A DNA stretch of 64,000 nucleotides, from contig CM056876.1 in assembly GCA_029876055.1 (NCBI GenBank), positions 3,038,001-3,102,000 on the forward strand. The letters are read 5' to 3'. This DNA comes from Madurella fahalii (Eukaryota; Ascomycota; Sordariomycetes; Sordariales). The position numbers and the translations under genes are program-made. Of the stretch, positions 1-10,320 are shown piece after piece (position 1 is the first letter of the stretch; each line of letters opens with the position of its first letter). Below the pieces are notes generated by a model that was not told where the DNA came from, searched no databases, and saw nothing but the letters and a program-made list of their open reading frames with translations.

Positions 1-1
1 C

Positions 2-1468
2 CCTGCTTCCCGACGAACTAGTGTTCCGAGTCACGACGGTCTCCTAGGCGAAGCGAGCCCCCGGGACGGCAGTGTCGTCAAGCCAACATCTGGACCTACT
101 GCGGCCGTCGAATCCCTTGCCAGCAATGCCCGCCTGATTGCCGCCCGGGCGCTCAGTCTACAACCCCCGGGTCGAAATGGCTTCAAAGCTATTAATTCCG
201 GTGCGGATGCCAGTGTCTCCCGCAGTGCTTCGGCCAGTCTCGAGCCGCCGTCGAGAACGGGCTCGACATCGAGCACTAACGGTGGTTACCGGCGTGTAGA
301 AAAAATCCACGCTCAAAGCAGTAGGACGAGTCAGGACTGCATAACGCCTTTGACGGCGCTGTCCGAGGCGCGGTCGACCGACAACGTGCAACAAGATTAC
401 ACCACAAGTCAGACCGAAGCTCCCGTGAGAAAACCCAGCGCCGCGAGTCTGGAGAATATCCTTCAGGGTTTCCCTAGCGAGAACTTCGGCTTGCCGCGCC
501 GCGAGCTTCAACCGCAGAACATGAGTATGATTCAGGCCACCACCCCTCCGCCCCCCGCCTTGTTTGCGACTATCCATCCGCAGCCACCCAGAGACAGCCG
601 GGCGGGGTCGGCCCCGGCCGCACAGACCAGACAGGTCGAAGAAGAGAAGCAGCGCGCGGAGAGTGCTTCTGCTGCGCCCAGTCCTTCGCCTTCTCGAGAT
701 GCCACGCCTTACTTGCCGCCCATAGAGCCTATCCGCGGGCATGAAGTACAGGGGCCACAGCCGACTGAAGTAGCCCGGCCGGCCAACGGATGGCCGCAGG
801 TCCTCCATCACTCGGTCTCAACGCCCCTATCGACGCCGACTCGGAGCGAGTTCGACACGCGAGCCAACACTCCAGCCCAACCAGCAAAACCCGACACTCC
901 TATTCCTACCCCCGCCGTCAGCACCGCCGCCACCACCAAGCCCAACACCCCGACGCAACCGGGAACCCCGAATACCGTCTCCAACGTGACGACGATGACG
1001 ATGGCGACGACGACGGCGACGACGACGGCGACGACAATGACGACTGCTCCATCTATGACGGGCGGCGTCTTTGACATTGCCAACTTCAAGGAGGGCGACT
1101 CGGAGGTGTTCAGCGCTGGGGCCGGGGGCCACTTCCTGCGGCTGGCCGAGGACCCGGAGAGCGGGGTGCTCCGGAGCGTGGCGGACGCGCCAGTGGCGGT
1201 GGCGATCGACCCGCGGCGGGTGCGGGCGGTGGAGCGGGCGCCGTCGCAGACGGGGGCGGTGTGCGTGGCCAAGGTCGTGTACGCGCTCCCTCTTCCCGAG
1301 GGCGCGGGGGAAGTGGAGAGGACGCAGACGCTCACGCTCGTGTTTGAGACGGCGCGGTCGACGGCGAGCGGGACGCAGAGCGGGGCGGTACACGCCAGAC
1401 GGTTCTGCAGGCGCTTGCAGAGCTGGAATCGGGACGTGGTCATCGGGAGCTTGGCGGCTGGTGGGTGA
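2..1468 (+). CDS. C-terminal part of a large disordered hypothetical protein (5' end outside window)
   Basis: The frame is open from base 2 to the TGA at 1466-1468, about 488 codons with no start needed inside the window, so this is the 3' end of a longer gene. The first ~350 residues are Ser/Thr/Pro/Ala-rich and look disordered, with many S/T-P sites. Bases ~990-1046 carry an imperfect ACG/GCG trinucleotide run that encodes a Thr/Met/Ala tract. The last ~130 residues are different: compact, with alternating hydrophobic residues, starting around the GGVFDIANFKEG segment and ending in an Arg-rich RRFCRRLQSWNRDV segment. That could be a small beta-rich domain, but I do not recognise the family. 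Overlapping frames on both strands are GC-driven shadows. Confidence is high that it is coding and low on function. Confidence 0.75.
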   Translation, partial: PASRRTSVPSHDGLLGEASPRDGSVVKPTSGPTAAVESLASNARLIAARALSLQPPGRNGFKAINSGADASVSRSASASLEPPSRTGSTSSTNGGYRRVEKIHAQSSRTSQDCITPLTALSEARSTDNVQQDYTTSQTEAPVRKPSAASLENILQGFPSENFGLPRRELQPQNMSMIQATTPPPPALFATIHPQPPRDSRAGSAPAAQTRQVEEEKQRAESASAAPSPSPSRDATPYLPPIEPIRGHEVQGPQPTEVARPANGWPQVLHHSVSTPLSTPTRSEFDTRANTPAQPAKPDTPIPTPAVSTAATTKPNTPTQPGTPNTVSNVTTMTMATTTATTTATTMTTAPSMTGGVFDIANFKEGDSEVFSAGAGGHFLRLAEDPESGVLRSVADAPVAVAIDPRRVRAVERAPSQTGAVCVAKVVYALPLPEGAGEVERTQTLTLVFETARSTASGTQSGAVHARRFCRRLQSWNRDVVIGSLAAGG

Positions 1469-1491
1469 GGGTTGGGAGTCCCGGGTTTTAC

Positions 1492-1522
<31 letters not shown>

Positions 1523-2891
1523 TATTACTATTGCCTTTTACGGTTCTGCTTTTCGGGATTTCCTAGAGCAGATTGAGACAGAGCACTAGTTGGTCCTTGA
1601 TGTTGGTTTATTGCGCTGAGTTTGACGGAGCATTCTCTTGCCAGAAGCGGAGGACGTCAATACTTTGGGGGGGGGGGGGAAGGGGTGTTGGTTTTCATGG
1701 GCTTGGAGTTTGGGCCTTTCACTTTCGGGGTCTCCAGATACATTGGTTTCCCGGTGGGCATGTTTATATTTGTTTGTTCCTGTAACGTATACTCTTAGCG
1801 CCCAGCAGTAGATAATTTTCCCCCAGCGGCATAAGAAAGTCGGCGATTACTGCTTTGTTTCCCATGGCGTGGTGGGACTGTTCCTGGAGCCAACAACTGC
1901 TGGGAAGGCAGAAGATGATACTCGTGCTCGGTCGCAGCGCCATGTCACCGGATCCTGCAGATGATCTGACGCTAAGTAACGTAGCCATCTGCGGGGAAGC
2001 CTGATGGGTGGAGTGATTTAGACCCGGATGTTCTGCTTGTGCGTCTAGTGTAGTTTTGCCGCTACAGTACGTGTAGATTCGTGCCTTATGTTCTGTATTG
2101 TACCAATCGGCCGTTGGGGATCTGTCACTCCCGTCTCCTGCAAACTCTTTTGCATGTGATTCCGGCGCTGTTAGCGGGAGCTTGTGGCGGGGTCATGCCT
2201 AAACCCACGGTTTCCGGGGAAGCCGGCTTTGACTCGGAGCCTGATCCGCCACGTGAGCGCGCCCCGAGGCAGGTTGATTGACTTGCAACTACTCTCATTC
2301 CCCTCTGCGGCTCTTCTCTTCATCAACCATGTTGATATCTGGTGCTTCACGATCGCACGTGCACCGGGAATATACGTCTTGGCGCTTCTGCTCTTTCGTC
2401 CACTTCGGTGCTTGTGGCGTCCAAGTTGCCTGCGCGGGTCTGGGCGCACCGCCTATGACGTGGGCGAGCAGCCGTCCAGGTGCACCCTCAAGAAAGCACC
2501 GACGCCCAGCGCGCGCCTCGCCGGGCTTCTGTTCATGGCTGCGTTTGTGAGTACATCCCCCATCCCTTGAAAAACCCCTTGCGCCTCCCCAGCGTGAGCA
2601 GACATCTTGATCGTCATTTATCCCGGGGCACCGCGACTCGTTGAGAGCCTCGGAACTTGCCATTGTAGCGGGCTGATCCCTTGGCCTTGATTGGAGATTC
2701 GGCGCTGCCGGCGACAGCGGTCAGTCCCAACACACAACGAAGCCGGCCAACACATCAGCTACACATCCTCGAACCTACACAACCTTCCACGGCCCTCGGC
2801 GATCATGCCATGAGAATGGATTCCATCTTGCGCTTGACATAGGCTGACAAGCGTACCATCGGCCAAACAGGAACCCCCTTGGCTCTCACAC
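1469..2891. other. Intergenic spacer with a TAT microsatellite and a poly-G run
   Basis: No credible gene is seen. A TAT trinucleotide microsatellite lies at about 1492-1522, directly after the upstream stop codon, so it is probably in the 3' UTR. A run of 13 G lies at about 1667-1679. The last few hundred bases should hold the promoter and leader of the PEX30-like gene. Confidence 0.6.
1492..1522. repeat. TAT/ATT trinucleotide microsatellite
   Basis: About ten uninterrupted TAT units begin 24 bases after the stop of the upstream gene. Confidence 0.9.
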
Positions 2892-5134
2892 ATGTCGACC
2901 CCTCGCACCCAGCGCCGTGACCCGCTCGACTCGTCGTCCTCGCTCCATCGCCCGTCCACCCCCTCGCGCAGCAATTACTCCAATGATGGCAGCTCTTCCA
3001 TCCTCCCGGGCGCCCCGAACCCGACCTACGCCACCTTCTCCCCCGCGACGCTGAGTTCAACGGCCCCGAGCGGCACCTCGGCCGCAAAGAGGAGGAGCAC
3101 TATACTCGTCCACCAAAAGTCGCCACTTCTGCTCGCGACGCCGCCCCAGATCACGCGCGCGCTGGCATACAGCCATCCATTTCTCCTGCCGCTGAACAAG
3201 CTCGTCGGCTTGCTGACATGGACAACGGGCGATCCGTGGGAGAGCTTTCTGCTGGTGGTGGTGTTCTGGGCGTCGGTGCTTTACGGGGACATTGTGGTGC
3301 GCGTGGCGGGACCCGTAGCGCTGGTACTGCTCCTGATCGGCGGCATGTACGGCCGGCGCTTCAGTCCGTTGAGCAGCAGCGGATGGAGCGAGCCCGGGCT
3401 TGGCGCCGGGGACGGGACGGCTCTCGTAGCCGAGACGAAGGGCGCCAAGGCTGGACGCAAGCCGAATAGGGGCAAGAACTTGTCAGTAGACGGACTGCCG
3501 GAGAAGAACGCCAAAGCGGGCAATGGCGGTGCGGGAGCTGGGGGCACAGGGGGCCACACGAGGAACCAAGGATCTATATCCGAAATCACAAACACGCGTC
3601 ATCAGAAGACGCTCGATGAGATCGTCGAAACGCTCAAGGAGTTTACCGCAAGGTGTAACATCTTGTTGGAACCGCTGCTCGAGCTGACTGACTTCCTCAG
3701 CACTCAACGCACCCCAACCTCGGCGACCACTCGGCCGGCACTCACAACGCTCTTCGTCCGCATCCTCCTCTGCACTCCCTTCTGGTTCCTCCTCACACTG
3801 CCCCCTCTCCGCCTCATCACCACCCGCCGCGTCATCCTCCTGTTCGGCACCATTCTCCTCACATGGCACGCCCGGGTTGTTCGGGTAACCCGCGTCATCC
3901 TGTGGCGGAGCGCCACAATCCGCCGTCTGCTCGCCCTCGTCACGGGGCTGCAATTCGAGGGGCTCGTGAAGCCTCCACACCTGCATGCCTCAGGAGCGAC
4001 TGAGTCCGCGGCCAGCAGCGCTGCCAGCTCGACCAAGACCAAGGCCAAATCGTCCTCCCCCACTACCGTCAAGACGCCCTGCGAGTCGGAACTTACCAAG
4101 GCGCTCCGCAGAGCGCGCGGCGGACGAGGCACAGGCGTGCGATTTACGTTTATCATCTATGAGAACCAGCGGCGATGGGTCGGGCTGGGGTGGACAACCA
4201 GCCTGTTCGCCTACGAGCGGCCCGCGTGGACGGACGAGCACAACAATGCCGTGCCGCCTCGCGACGAGTTTGAGCTGCCCGAGGTTGAGGATGGGAGCAA
4301 AATGCGGTGGCAGTGGGCCGAACGGTCAAGGTGGAGGGTGGATGGCGTGCCCGACGAGGCCGTCATGTCCGGGGATGGTGACGGAGAATGGGATTATGAC
4401 GGGCCCGGTGGGAAGATGGGGTGGGTTTACTATGACAATAAGGTGGGCTCTGCGTTAAGGACTACATTGTTCCCAGTGATACTGACTCCCGACGTAGTGG
4501 CAGAACGGCCGCCGAGGCCAGGACGGGTGGGGACGATGGACTCGCAGAAGGAAATGGTACCGCGACGCGGAGCTCGTCGAGGCAGACGATGCCGTCATCC
4601 AAGAGGAAGGGGAACCAGGAATTGCCGCCGCCGACGGCGCAGTCAGTGCCGACGACCAAGCCACAACCCCCACCCCCTCCCCAGCACCCCGCCAAGACCA
4701 ACACCCTTCCGCCGTCCCCTCCCTAGATACCAACTCAACCTCGACCCGAAGCTCCCCCGAATTCTCCGTCACCCCGCCAACTCCACAACGGTCGCACATC
4801 CCCGACGAACACGCGCGCAGCAAAGAAGACGAGTACGACTCGGCCAGCCTCCTCTCCACCTCGTCGCGATCCACCCGCTTCTTCTCGTCGTCTTTCAAAG
4901 GATCCGGTGGCGGTGGGGGTGGCGGTCCGCCGCCCGTGCTGAGGCGCCGGGTGACGGGCGAGAGCCACAGGAGCAGCAGGAGCAGCAGGCGTGCGAGCGT
5001 CGTGGCGAGCCCTGGGGAGGACGACGCGGCGGCTGTGTTGTTGGACCCAGGCGAGGATGGTGGCGCTGCAGGATTCGGGCACCGAGGTGGGCAGCTGGGG
5101 GGTCGGGGAGGAGGTTCGGATGGGGCTGGAGTAA
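2892..5134 (+). CDS. Peroxisomal membrane protein of the PEX23/PEX30 (Pex24p) dysferlin-domain family
   Basis: Probable ER/peroxisome membrane peroxin that controls peroxisome number and size; related yeast proteins (Pex28-32) act at ER-peroxisome contacts. The ATG at 2892 starts a Ser/Pro-rich tail, then hydrophobic segments near residues 115-150 and 285-345 (reticulon-like region). A dysferlin module starts near residue 417 (RFTFIIYENQRRWVGLGWT). Intron 1 is 4443-4497 (55 nt). Splicing there restores the DysFC signature DNKWQNGRRGQDGWGRWT, followed by RRRKWYRDAELVE, which fixes the acceptor. The expected C-terminus (EVGSWGVGEEVRMGLE, stop 5132-5134) is in another frame than exon 2, so a second intron (for example 4951-5050) or a one-base slip must lie between about 4950 and 5060. 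With that intron the product is ~695 residues. Family call is strong; the 3' splice is not. Confidence 0.85.
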
Positions 5135-5747
5135 GCTTTTCGTCTTCTTTCTTTGCCTGTTCTATATCTCTTTCTGGCTTTGGTTGTGATCGGGGTTGGT
5201 GGGTTGGGATGTTGCTGCTGCTGCTGCAACTGCCGCTGCTTTACACTGTTTGGTGTCTTGAGGGATGGCCGGGGACGGTTGGCGCGGCGGTTCTTGATCT
5301 TTTGTGGGCTAAATGAGTATAAGGATATCCATCGTTGGAATGGTCGGCTGGGTGGGTAGGGGTTGGGTTGGGATGGGTTGGGATTGCCTTGTTACAGGTC
5401 TTGTGGTGGCTTGGTGAAATGGGTAGGCCAAAAAGGTGGGTGGGTATCTTGGATTAGTACTACCGTAGTATGTTGGTTAATCAATTCGCTTCGAGCATCA
5501 TCGTGGCCGCGGCGTGTCTTGGGTGCTGTCGAATGTGTGACGGGTGATGGTGGGGACTTCAGGGGTATATAGCCCTGAGCACCACTCGACGGACTGTACC
5601 TTGAATTTCTCCCCCCCCCCCCCCTCCCCCGGGCAGTACGATATGGCGAACAACAAATCGGAAGATAAAGAACCCATGCAGAAACCAATAATCGCAAAAC
5701 GGTAAAAATAACCAACCCCGGATATGACAGAGCCATCCCCCCGGATC
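5135..5747. other. Intergenic region with low-complexity tracts
   Basis: No gene is supported. It contains a CTG-rich run near 5212-5230, GGGTT-rich DNA at 5340-5385 and a 20-base C-rich run at about 5610-5630. Confidence 0.5.
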
Positions 5748-6467
5748 CTACCGGTACCTCCCCTCGGGCTTGTATCCCGTGTTGCTCGTCCTCTTCCTCG
5801 TCCTCGACCTCCCCCTTCTCTTCCCCCACCGAGCGCGCTTCCCGCCGCTCATGCCCGCGACCCCCTTGACCAAACCTCTCAGCGACTTCCCCCACGCGAG
5901 GAGTGTCTCCTTCACACGCCTCCACATCTCCCGTCCTGCCTCGCGCTGCGGTTCTGTTCGCGCTTTCCGCCGTCTGCGTCGTGCGCTGCGCCTTTGCCCT
6001 GGGTCGTTTGCGCGTCCCCCTGTCTGGGAGGCCGTGGAGAAGAATCAGCAAGGCGTCTGGTGGCGCGCTGCGTCCCGTGACTTTTTGTGTTTGTTGGGGG
6101 TTCTTTTCAGATTTGGCCGCTTTGGTCGTCCTGGTTCGTTTAGTGGGCGGCTTGGTCCTCGGAGGGCGGTCGGTACTAGAGGGAGAGCTGGGGACTGGGC
6201 TTGAGCTCTGGATCGTGGTCCTCCTTCTCGTTTGGTTGGGGATTGGGATTGGGTTGGTGTTCCGGTGACCGTTGGATTTCCGATTAGGTTTGGACTTGGG
6301 CTCCCTGGGTTGGGGGCGCTTGGCCTGGAAGGAGGATCACTTGGGGCGGAGAGCGTTAGATGTCCAGGGTAACCGAGGCTAGTGGTGGCTCCGACGTTTC
6401 CATTTTCAGTGTTCCAGGTCCAGCGAGGATAGAATGGCGCCGCATATTCATTGCGTTTCTGCGGCAT
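5748..6467 (-). CDS. Hypothetical Pro/Ser then Arg/Lys-rich small protein, splicing unresolved
   Basis: On the minus strand an ATG at 6467 opens a 140-codon frame (start MPQKRNEYAAPFYPRWTW) that ends at a TGA near 6045. A few codons beyond that TGA the same frame becomes open again and runs to the TAG at 5748-5750. It encodes a strongly basic segment with an amphipathic stretch (MWRRVKETLLAWGKSLRGLV). Just past the TGA lies an excellent branch point and acceptor (GCTGAT, then CCCAG ending at 6024), so an intron probably removes the stop. Donor 6176 gives an in-frame 153-nt intron. Donor 6081 gives 58 nt but shifts the frame to a short hydrophilic tail. I do not recognise the family. It is coding by composition, and the exact product is uncertain. 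Confidence 0.4.
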
Positions 6468-7232
6468 TCAGACTCGACGGGAAACGAATAGCGGCATACA
6501 ACTACTGTTGTGACTGGTGACGATGCAGGCTGTCTGGGTCACGGTCTGGTTGGTATCCCCACTCCGTTCTTCTCAAATATACCCCATACCGAATGGCTCT
6601 GGCTAACCGTAACTACTGATACTAGAATTCGATAACTCAAGTATGCTTGGAAATAGGTGAAGGTGATTAAAGCAAGGCAATTCCTTCAGAGCTGACTCGG
6701 GAGATACTTAGAGTCGTGAATCGGACTCTGTCGCAGGATTGGCCTTTGTAACCGTGAGTTGAGCTTGGAATAGCTAACTCCAAGTTCGAGTCAACTAGAG
6801 CTTCCTACCTGTTTATACTCCATTGTGAGTTCACCAACGGGGCATATCAACGTGGCTGCTACGTGTCGAATCGAGATTCAAACCTAGCAGAGAAACAAAA
6901 TGTACAAGTACCGTTTGATTTCGTCCTATTCTTATCTCGAAGACGACGCCCGTGCGGATCGTGGCTGCTGGCCAACCTAGGGCTTGAATACGGCATCCTA
7001 TATTTATTGAGAAAGATGGAATCCATAATGTTCATCAAGTCAGGGTATTGCGTTGTAAAACAACTCTATTTCAGGATTTATTACATGTTTACTACTCTAC
7101 GTTTCACGCTGAATAGTGAGCTCTATGAGCCAAGATAGAGTTTGTTAAATAATCATTACAAGCTGACAGCCTAAGCCGCAAGATTCGCTGCCTTCTAGTA
7201 ATGATTAACCGTCAACTGAGACAGTCAAAAGC
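6468..7232. other. AT-richer spacer, no gene seen
   Basis: Base composition drops relative to neighbouring genes, and the open frames are short and unconvincing. Confidence 0.5.
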
Positions 7233-7613
7233 TTATGGCGGCATCATTCTCCACCTATCCACTGACTCCTTTCCCAGCAACCCTTCAGCCTCCGTTCGCA
7301 GCAACGCTTCAGCTTCCCATAGCTGGGCGTTTAGAATAACAAGTTGACTCATGGCGTCACAGAATTCAGCGGTCGCATCCACATCCTTCCAGGCGGGGGA
7401 AAGATCTTTTGCGTCATTAACGTCCTGGATCCATACGACTACACATGTCAGCGCAAGGGCAAGCTGCACTTTCCATCTCGGATCGTTTCGCAGATCAGGG
7501 TATTCCTGGAGGCGGCGGAGCTGGTACCGCAATGAGATGAAGCGGTTACGGAGGTACCGTCTTTGTACCTCCTCCTCAGGCCTAGGCGCCGCGGTAGGCT
7601 CGGTTTCAGCCAT
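7233..7613 (-). CDS. Small helical hypothetical protein (126 aa)
   Basis: The ATG at 7611-7613 (reading MAETEPTAAPRPEEEVQRRY) is the likely start. The open frame continues upstream to 7808 but that part has AT-rich, non-coding-like composition. The product is an all-alpha-looking, Arg/Leu/Trp-rich protein with no signal peptide and one hydrophobic helix (LALALTCVVVWIQDV). It is flanked by spacer and followed ~930 bases upstream (minus-strand sense) by another small helical gene with a loosely similar central region, so the two may be old tandem paralogues. No known family is recognised. It could also be a lineage-specific orphan or a fragment. Confidence 0.5.
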   Translation of the reverse strand: MAETEPTAAPRPEEEVQRRYLRNRFISLRYQLRRLQEYPDLRNDPRWKVQLALALTCVVVWIQDVNDAKDLSPAWKDVDATAEFCDAMSQLVILNAQLWEAEALLRTEAEGLLGKESVDRWRMMPP

Positions 7614-8544
7614 TATCAATCGGGAGAGGCTTGATAGTATACAGTTGGGAATGTAGTTCGCTTTTAAGTTCTTCTTGTTTATAGATTGATTCCCGTGGGC
7701 GTACAGCTTTGATGTTCTGGGGGGGTTGGGATGTGTTCTTGGGGAATCAAGGTCTCTTGGTATATATGGGTTGTCCAAGAGCACAGCTGTTACCAGAGTA
7801 ACTGTCACTTAGGAGCATGAAGCTCCACTCGGATCTAGTGAGTACTATGGTTGTACATACATCCGACGGCTGGTCAACGACTTACTCGAACGAAGGCCGA
7901 CATGCAGGTAATGTAAGTCATCATTAGAACTAGTACAACATCGGTGAAAAATTGATGCCACATTCCAACTATGTATCTCCACAAACACAGTAATAACCAG
8001 TTCGGCATTTCGTTAGTTGCTCATCTGCCCGCTACTACAATGTCGTTGTGGAACCCACGGTGCCGTGCAACGATCCGGGGCCTCGCAGAGATCTGTGCTG
8101 GAGAAGCCATCGCCTCCAACCTGTGGCCGCGTAATCCATCAGGCCGGAGCTGATCTTTCAAAGTAGCATCATCTGGGAGGAAGTAGAGTCGATCAGTTAC
8201 CTGCTGTTGATGTTGGTGCGGCGGGCTGAATGCTTAATTGACAGCAACGGTGTTGGACATTCCCGTGACCTAATCCTTTTATCACCGGTCAACATTTTTG
8301 GTTACACAGCTACGTGGTACCGAGTGGCAGCCACTCGGACACATTCATCAAGAAGTATGATCACTAATCACACATGGCCAAGTGGCTTAAACTGCAAAGT
8401 CTCATAGTAAGAAACAACAATGTTGGCGAAAGCTATCGCTACACGGTTATGGACTACATGGAAGTTACGGCCAGCCTCCTTATCATTATCTTCTAGAGGA
8501 CCACCCGAGGTCAGCCTGCGTTTCACAGTCTAGATGTCCATCCT
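7614..8544. other. Spacer, nothing recognised
   Basis: No coding, tRNA or repeat signal stood out on either strand. Confidence 0.4.
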
Positions 8545-8955
8545 TTAACGCCTACTCTCAACCACGTCACCCTCCCAATACGGACGCCCATCGCTATACT
8601 CTCCCCCAAATATGGTAGACAAGTTAATAGACTTCAAATCATCCTTTACCGCCGCAAAGACCTCGTCGTCGGTCTTGGCCCACGCCAACTCCATAATCTT
8701 GTCGTACACGCGGTGCAAAACTGCCAGCACCCGCTCGCCCCACTCGACCGTGTGCTCCTGACTGCCAGCCGCCAGATCGGCTTTCCACATCTCCAGTTTC
8801 CACAGGAGCAGCTGAACCACCTGGTACGTCTTGAGCTCGGGGAGGTCGGGAGGATCTAGTTCCGTCTTGATCTTCTCGCTTAGGGCGGTGAAGCGGCCGT
8901 GGAGCCGCATAAGCTTTTCTTTTCGCTTCGCTTTCCCATTCCTTCCGTTGTACAT
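8545..8955 (-). CDS. Small helical hypothetical protein (136 aa)
   Basis: The first true ATG is at 8953-8955 (MYNGRNGKAKRKEKLMRLHG); the longer frame up to 9018 lacks an ATG. The product is basic at the N-terminus, then predicted helical with conserved-looking Leu/Trp spacing (VVQLLLWKLEMWKADL) and an acidic tail. There is no signal peptide or membrane segment. The pattern R-F-x-x-L, then PDL, then VQL, loosely matches the 7233-7613 protein, suggesting a shared origin. Function is unknown. It has good codon structure and no in-frame stops, so it is probably a real single-exon gene. Confidence 0.5.
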   Translation of the reverse strand: MYNGRNGKAKRKEKLMRLHGRFTALSEKIKTELDPPDLPELKTYQVVQLLLWKLEMWKADLAAGSQEHTVEWGERVLAVLHRVYDKIMELAWAKTDDEVFAAVKDDLKSINLSTIFGGEYSDGRPYWEGDVVESRR

Positions 8956-9568
8956 AGGTGATGCGGGGATGTTGAGTTTAGTGTATGGTTGGTGGAGCGT
9001 AAATGCTGAACTTTTCAAGTGTTCAAGAGATTATGGGCCCGTTCGAGCTCGGAGGCAGGGGGGAACTTGCAACACCCGGGTTGCTCGGAGAATATATCTG
9101 CCTATCGTAGGCTCACCATCGTCATACGTGGTCAGGGGTTCAAGATGGAGTTGGACAAGACGAAACAAGCATACAGTGGCGTAAATAGGTGCGGTAATGC
9201 TCCAGTGACCCAGTGTTTGCTGAGCAGCTCTCCACAGAGTTGAGGATACGTGATTTGCGGTGACACAACCGGCGGGGAGATCGTGAAATTAGGCGCGATT
9301 ATTATGGGACCTAGGGCTCCCGTTTCATAGAACTAAGTATTAAGCAACATCCAGCAAAGCAAGCCCGAGAGCGACAGACTCGGCCGACCAGGAATCCTCA
9401 CAAACCTCCCAATCCTACTCCTGTTCTGGGAAGTAACGTTCCCTAGCACAGAGCAAAACAAACATCCGCCACACCCTTCCGTATTCCAACACCCCAGTGC
9501 AGTGTGGCCTAGCATAGATAGCCAGCGCACCTCGCATCAGAGCAAGCGGTACAATCCACCAACCCCCC
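8956..9568. other. Spacer, nothing recognised
   Basis: The stretch lies upstream of one small gene and downstream of the next minus-strand gene. No supported feature was seen. Confidence 0.4.
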
Positions 9569-10320
9569 CTAGAAGATCAGCCCCAACAACGCCGCCGCCA
9601 CGACGCCTAGCACAGTCGTCAACAAGCCCTTGACCACAATCAACAGCCCAATAACAACCTTATCCAACGCCTTGATGAGCGCAACCAGAGCAAGCAGCAA
9701 CGGAGTCAGGTAGGCGAGGACACAATCTACCCCCATCAAAGACCATCGTTAGCACAGCTTGCCTCGCCAACCCATTCCGCCCTTAGGGAGGAATAAGTAA
9801 TAGGGTAGGTGTAGGTACTCGCCGAGGCCGAGCTTAACGATTACGAACTTGAGGGTGCAGGCGATCTCCCACACCAGCAGGTGAACCTTGAGGGCCAGGC
9901 AGTCGCTGTGGCACTTGCCGCCATGGCCGTCGTCATCATCACCGCCGGTGCGGCCGACGATGCCGTAGACGGCGCGCTTGGCCAACACCGTGGTGGCCGA
10001 CTGGAGCGCCTCGGTGATGGCCTCAAAGTCTGGGGCGAGCAGCGCCGCCGCCTCGTCCTGCTGGGCGGCAGACGGGTTGTCCTGCACGGCTGCGGTGGTC
10101 TTGTCTGTTTTGGTATTGTTGGTTAGATCTGACGGTCCAAGGATGAATGAATGGATGGATAAGGGAAGCGGGACGTACTGATGTTGGCCGTGTGCACCTT
10201 GACCAGCTCAGTGAGCTTGTCGAGCTCGTCGCCCTGCGCCTCCAACTGGCGCTCGGTGAGCACGGGCGTGGCGAGGGCCGAGACGGCGAAGGTGAAGAGG
10301 GTGAAGAAGGCGGCCTTCAT
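9569..10320 (-). CDS. Secreted/cell-surface protein with hydrophobic C-terminus, three exons
   Basis: The ATG at 10320 opens a clear signal peptide (MKAAFFTLFTFAVSALATP). Exons are 10320-10179, 10128-9823 and 9726-9569. Intron 1 (50 nt) starts GTACGT and ends CGTCAG. Intron 2 keeps frame only if the donor is GCGAGT (9822-9817), that is a GC-AG intron of 96 nt ending GGGTAG with a CTAAC branch; the nearby GT donor at 9818 puts exon 3 out of frame. This model gives 606 nt, exactly 201 residues plus stop. After the signal come an acidic helical stretch, a possible N-glycosylation site, a Gly/Asp loop with CHSDC and one further Cys, then a long Leu/Val/Ala-rich C-terminus. I do not recognise the family. 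It is probably extracellular or membrane-associated. Confidence 0.65.

Noticed and set aside
5340..5390. GGGTTGGG-rich stretch as an internal telomere repeat
   Set aside because: Units are irregular and do not match TTAGGG-type fungal telomeres.
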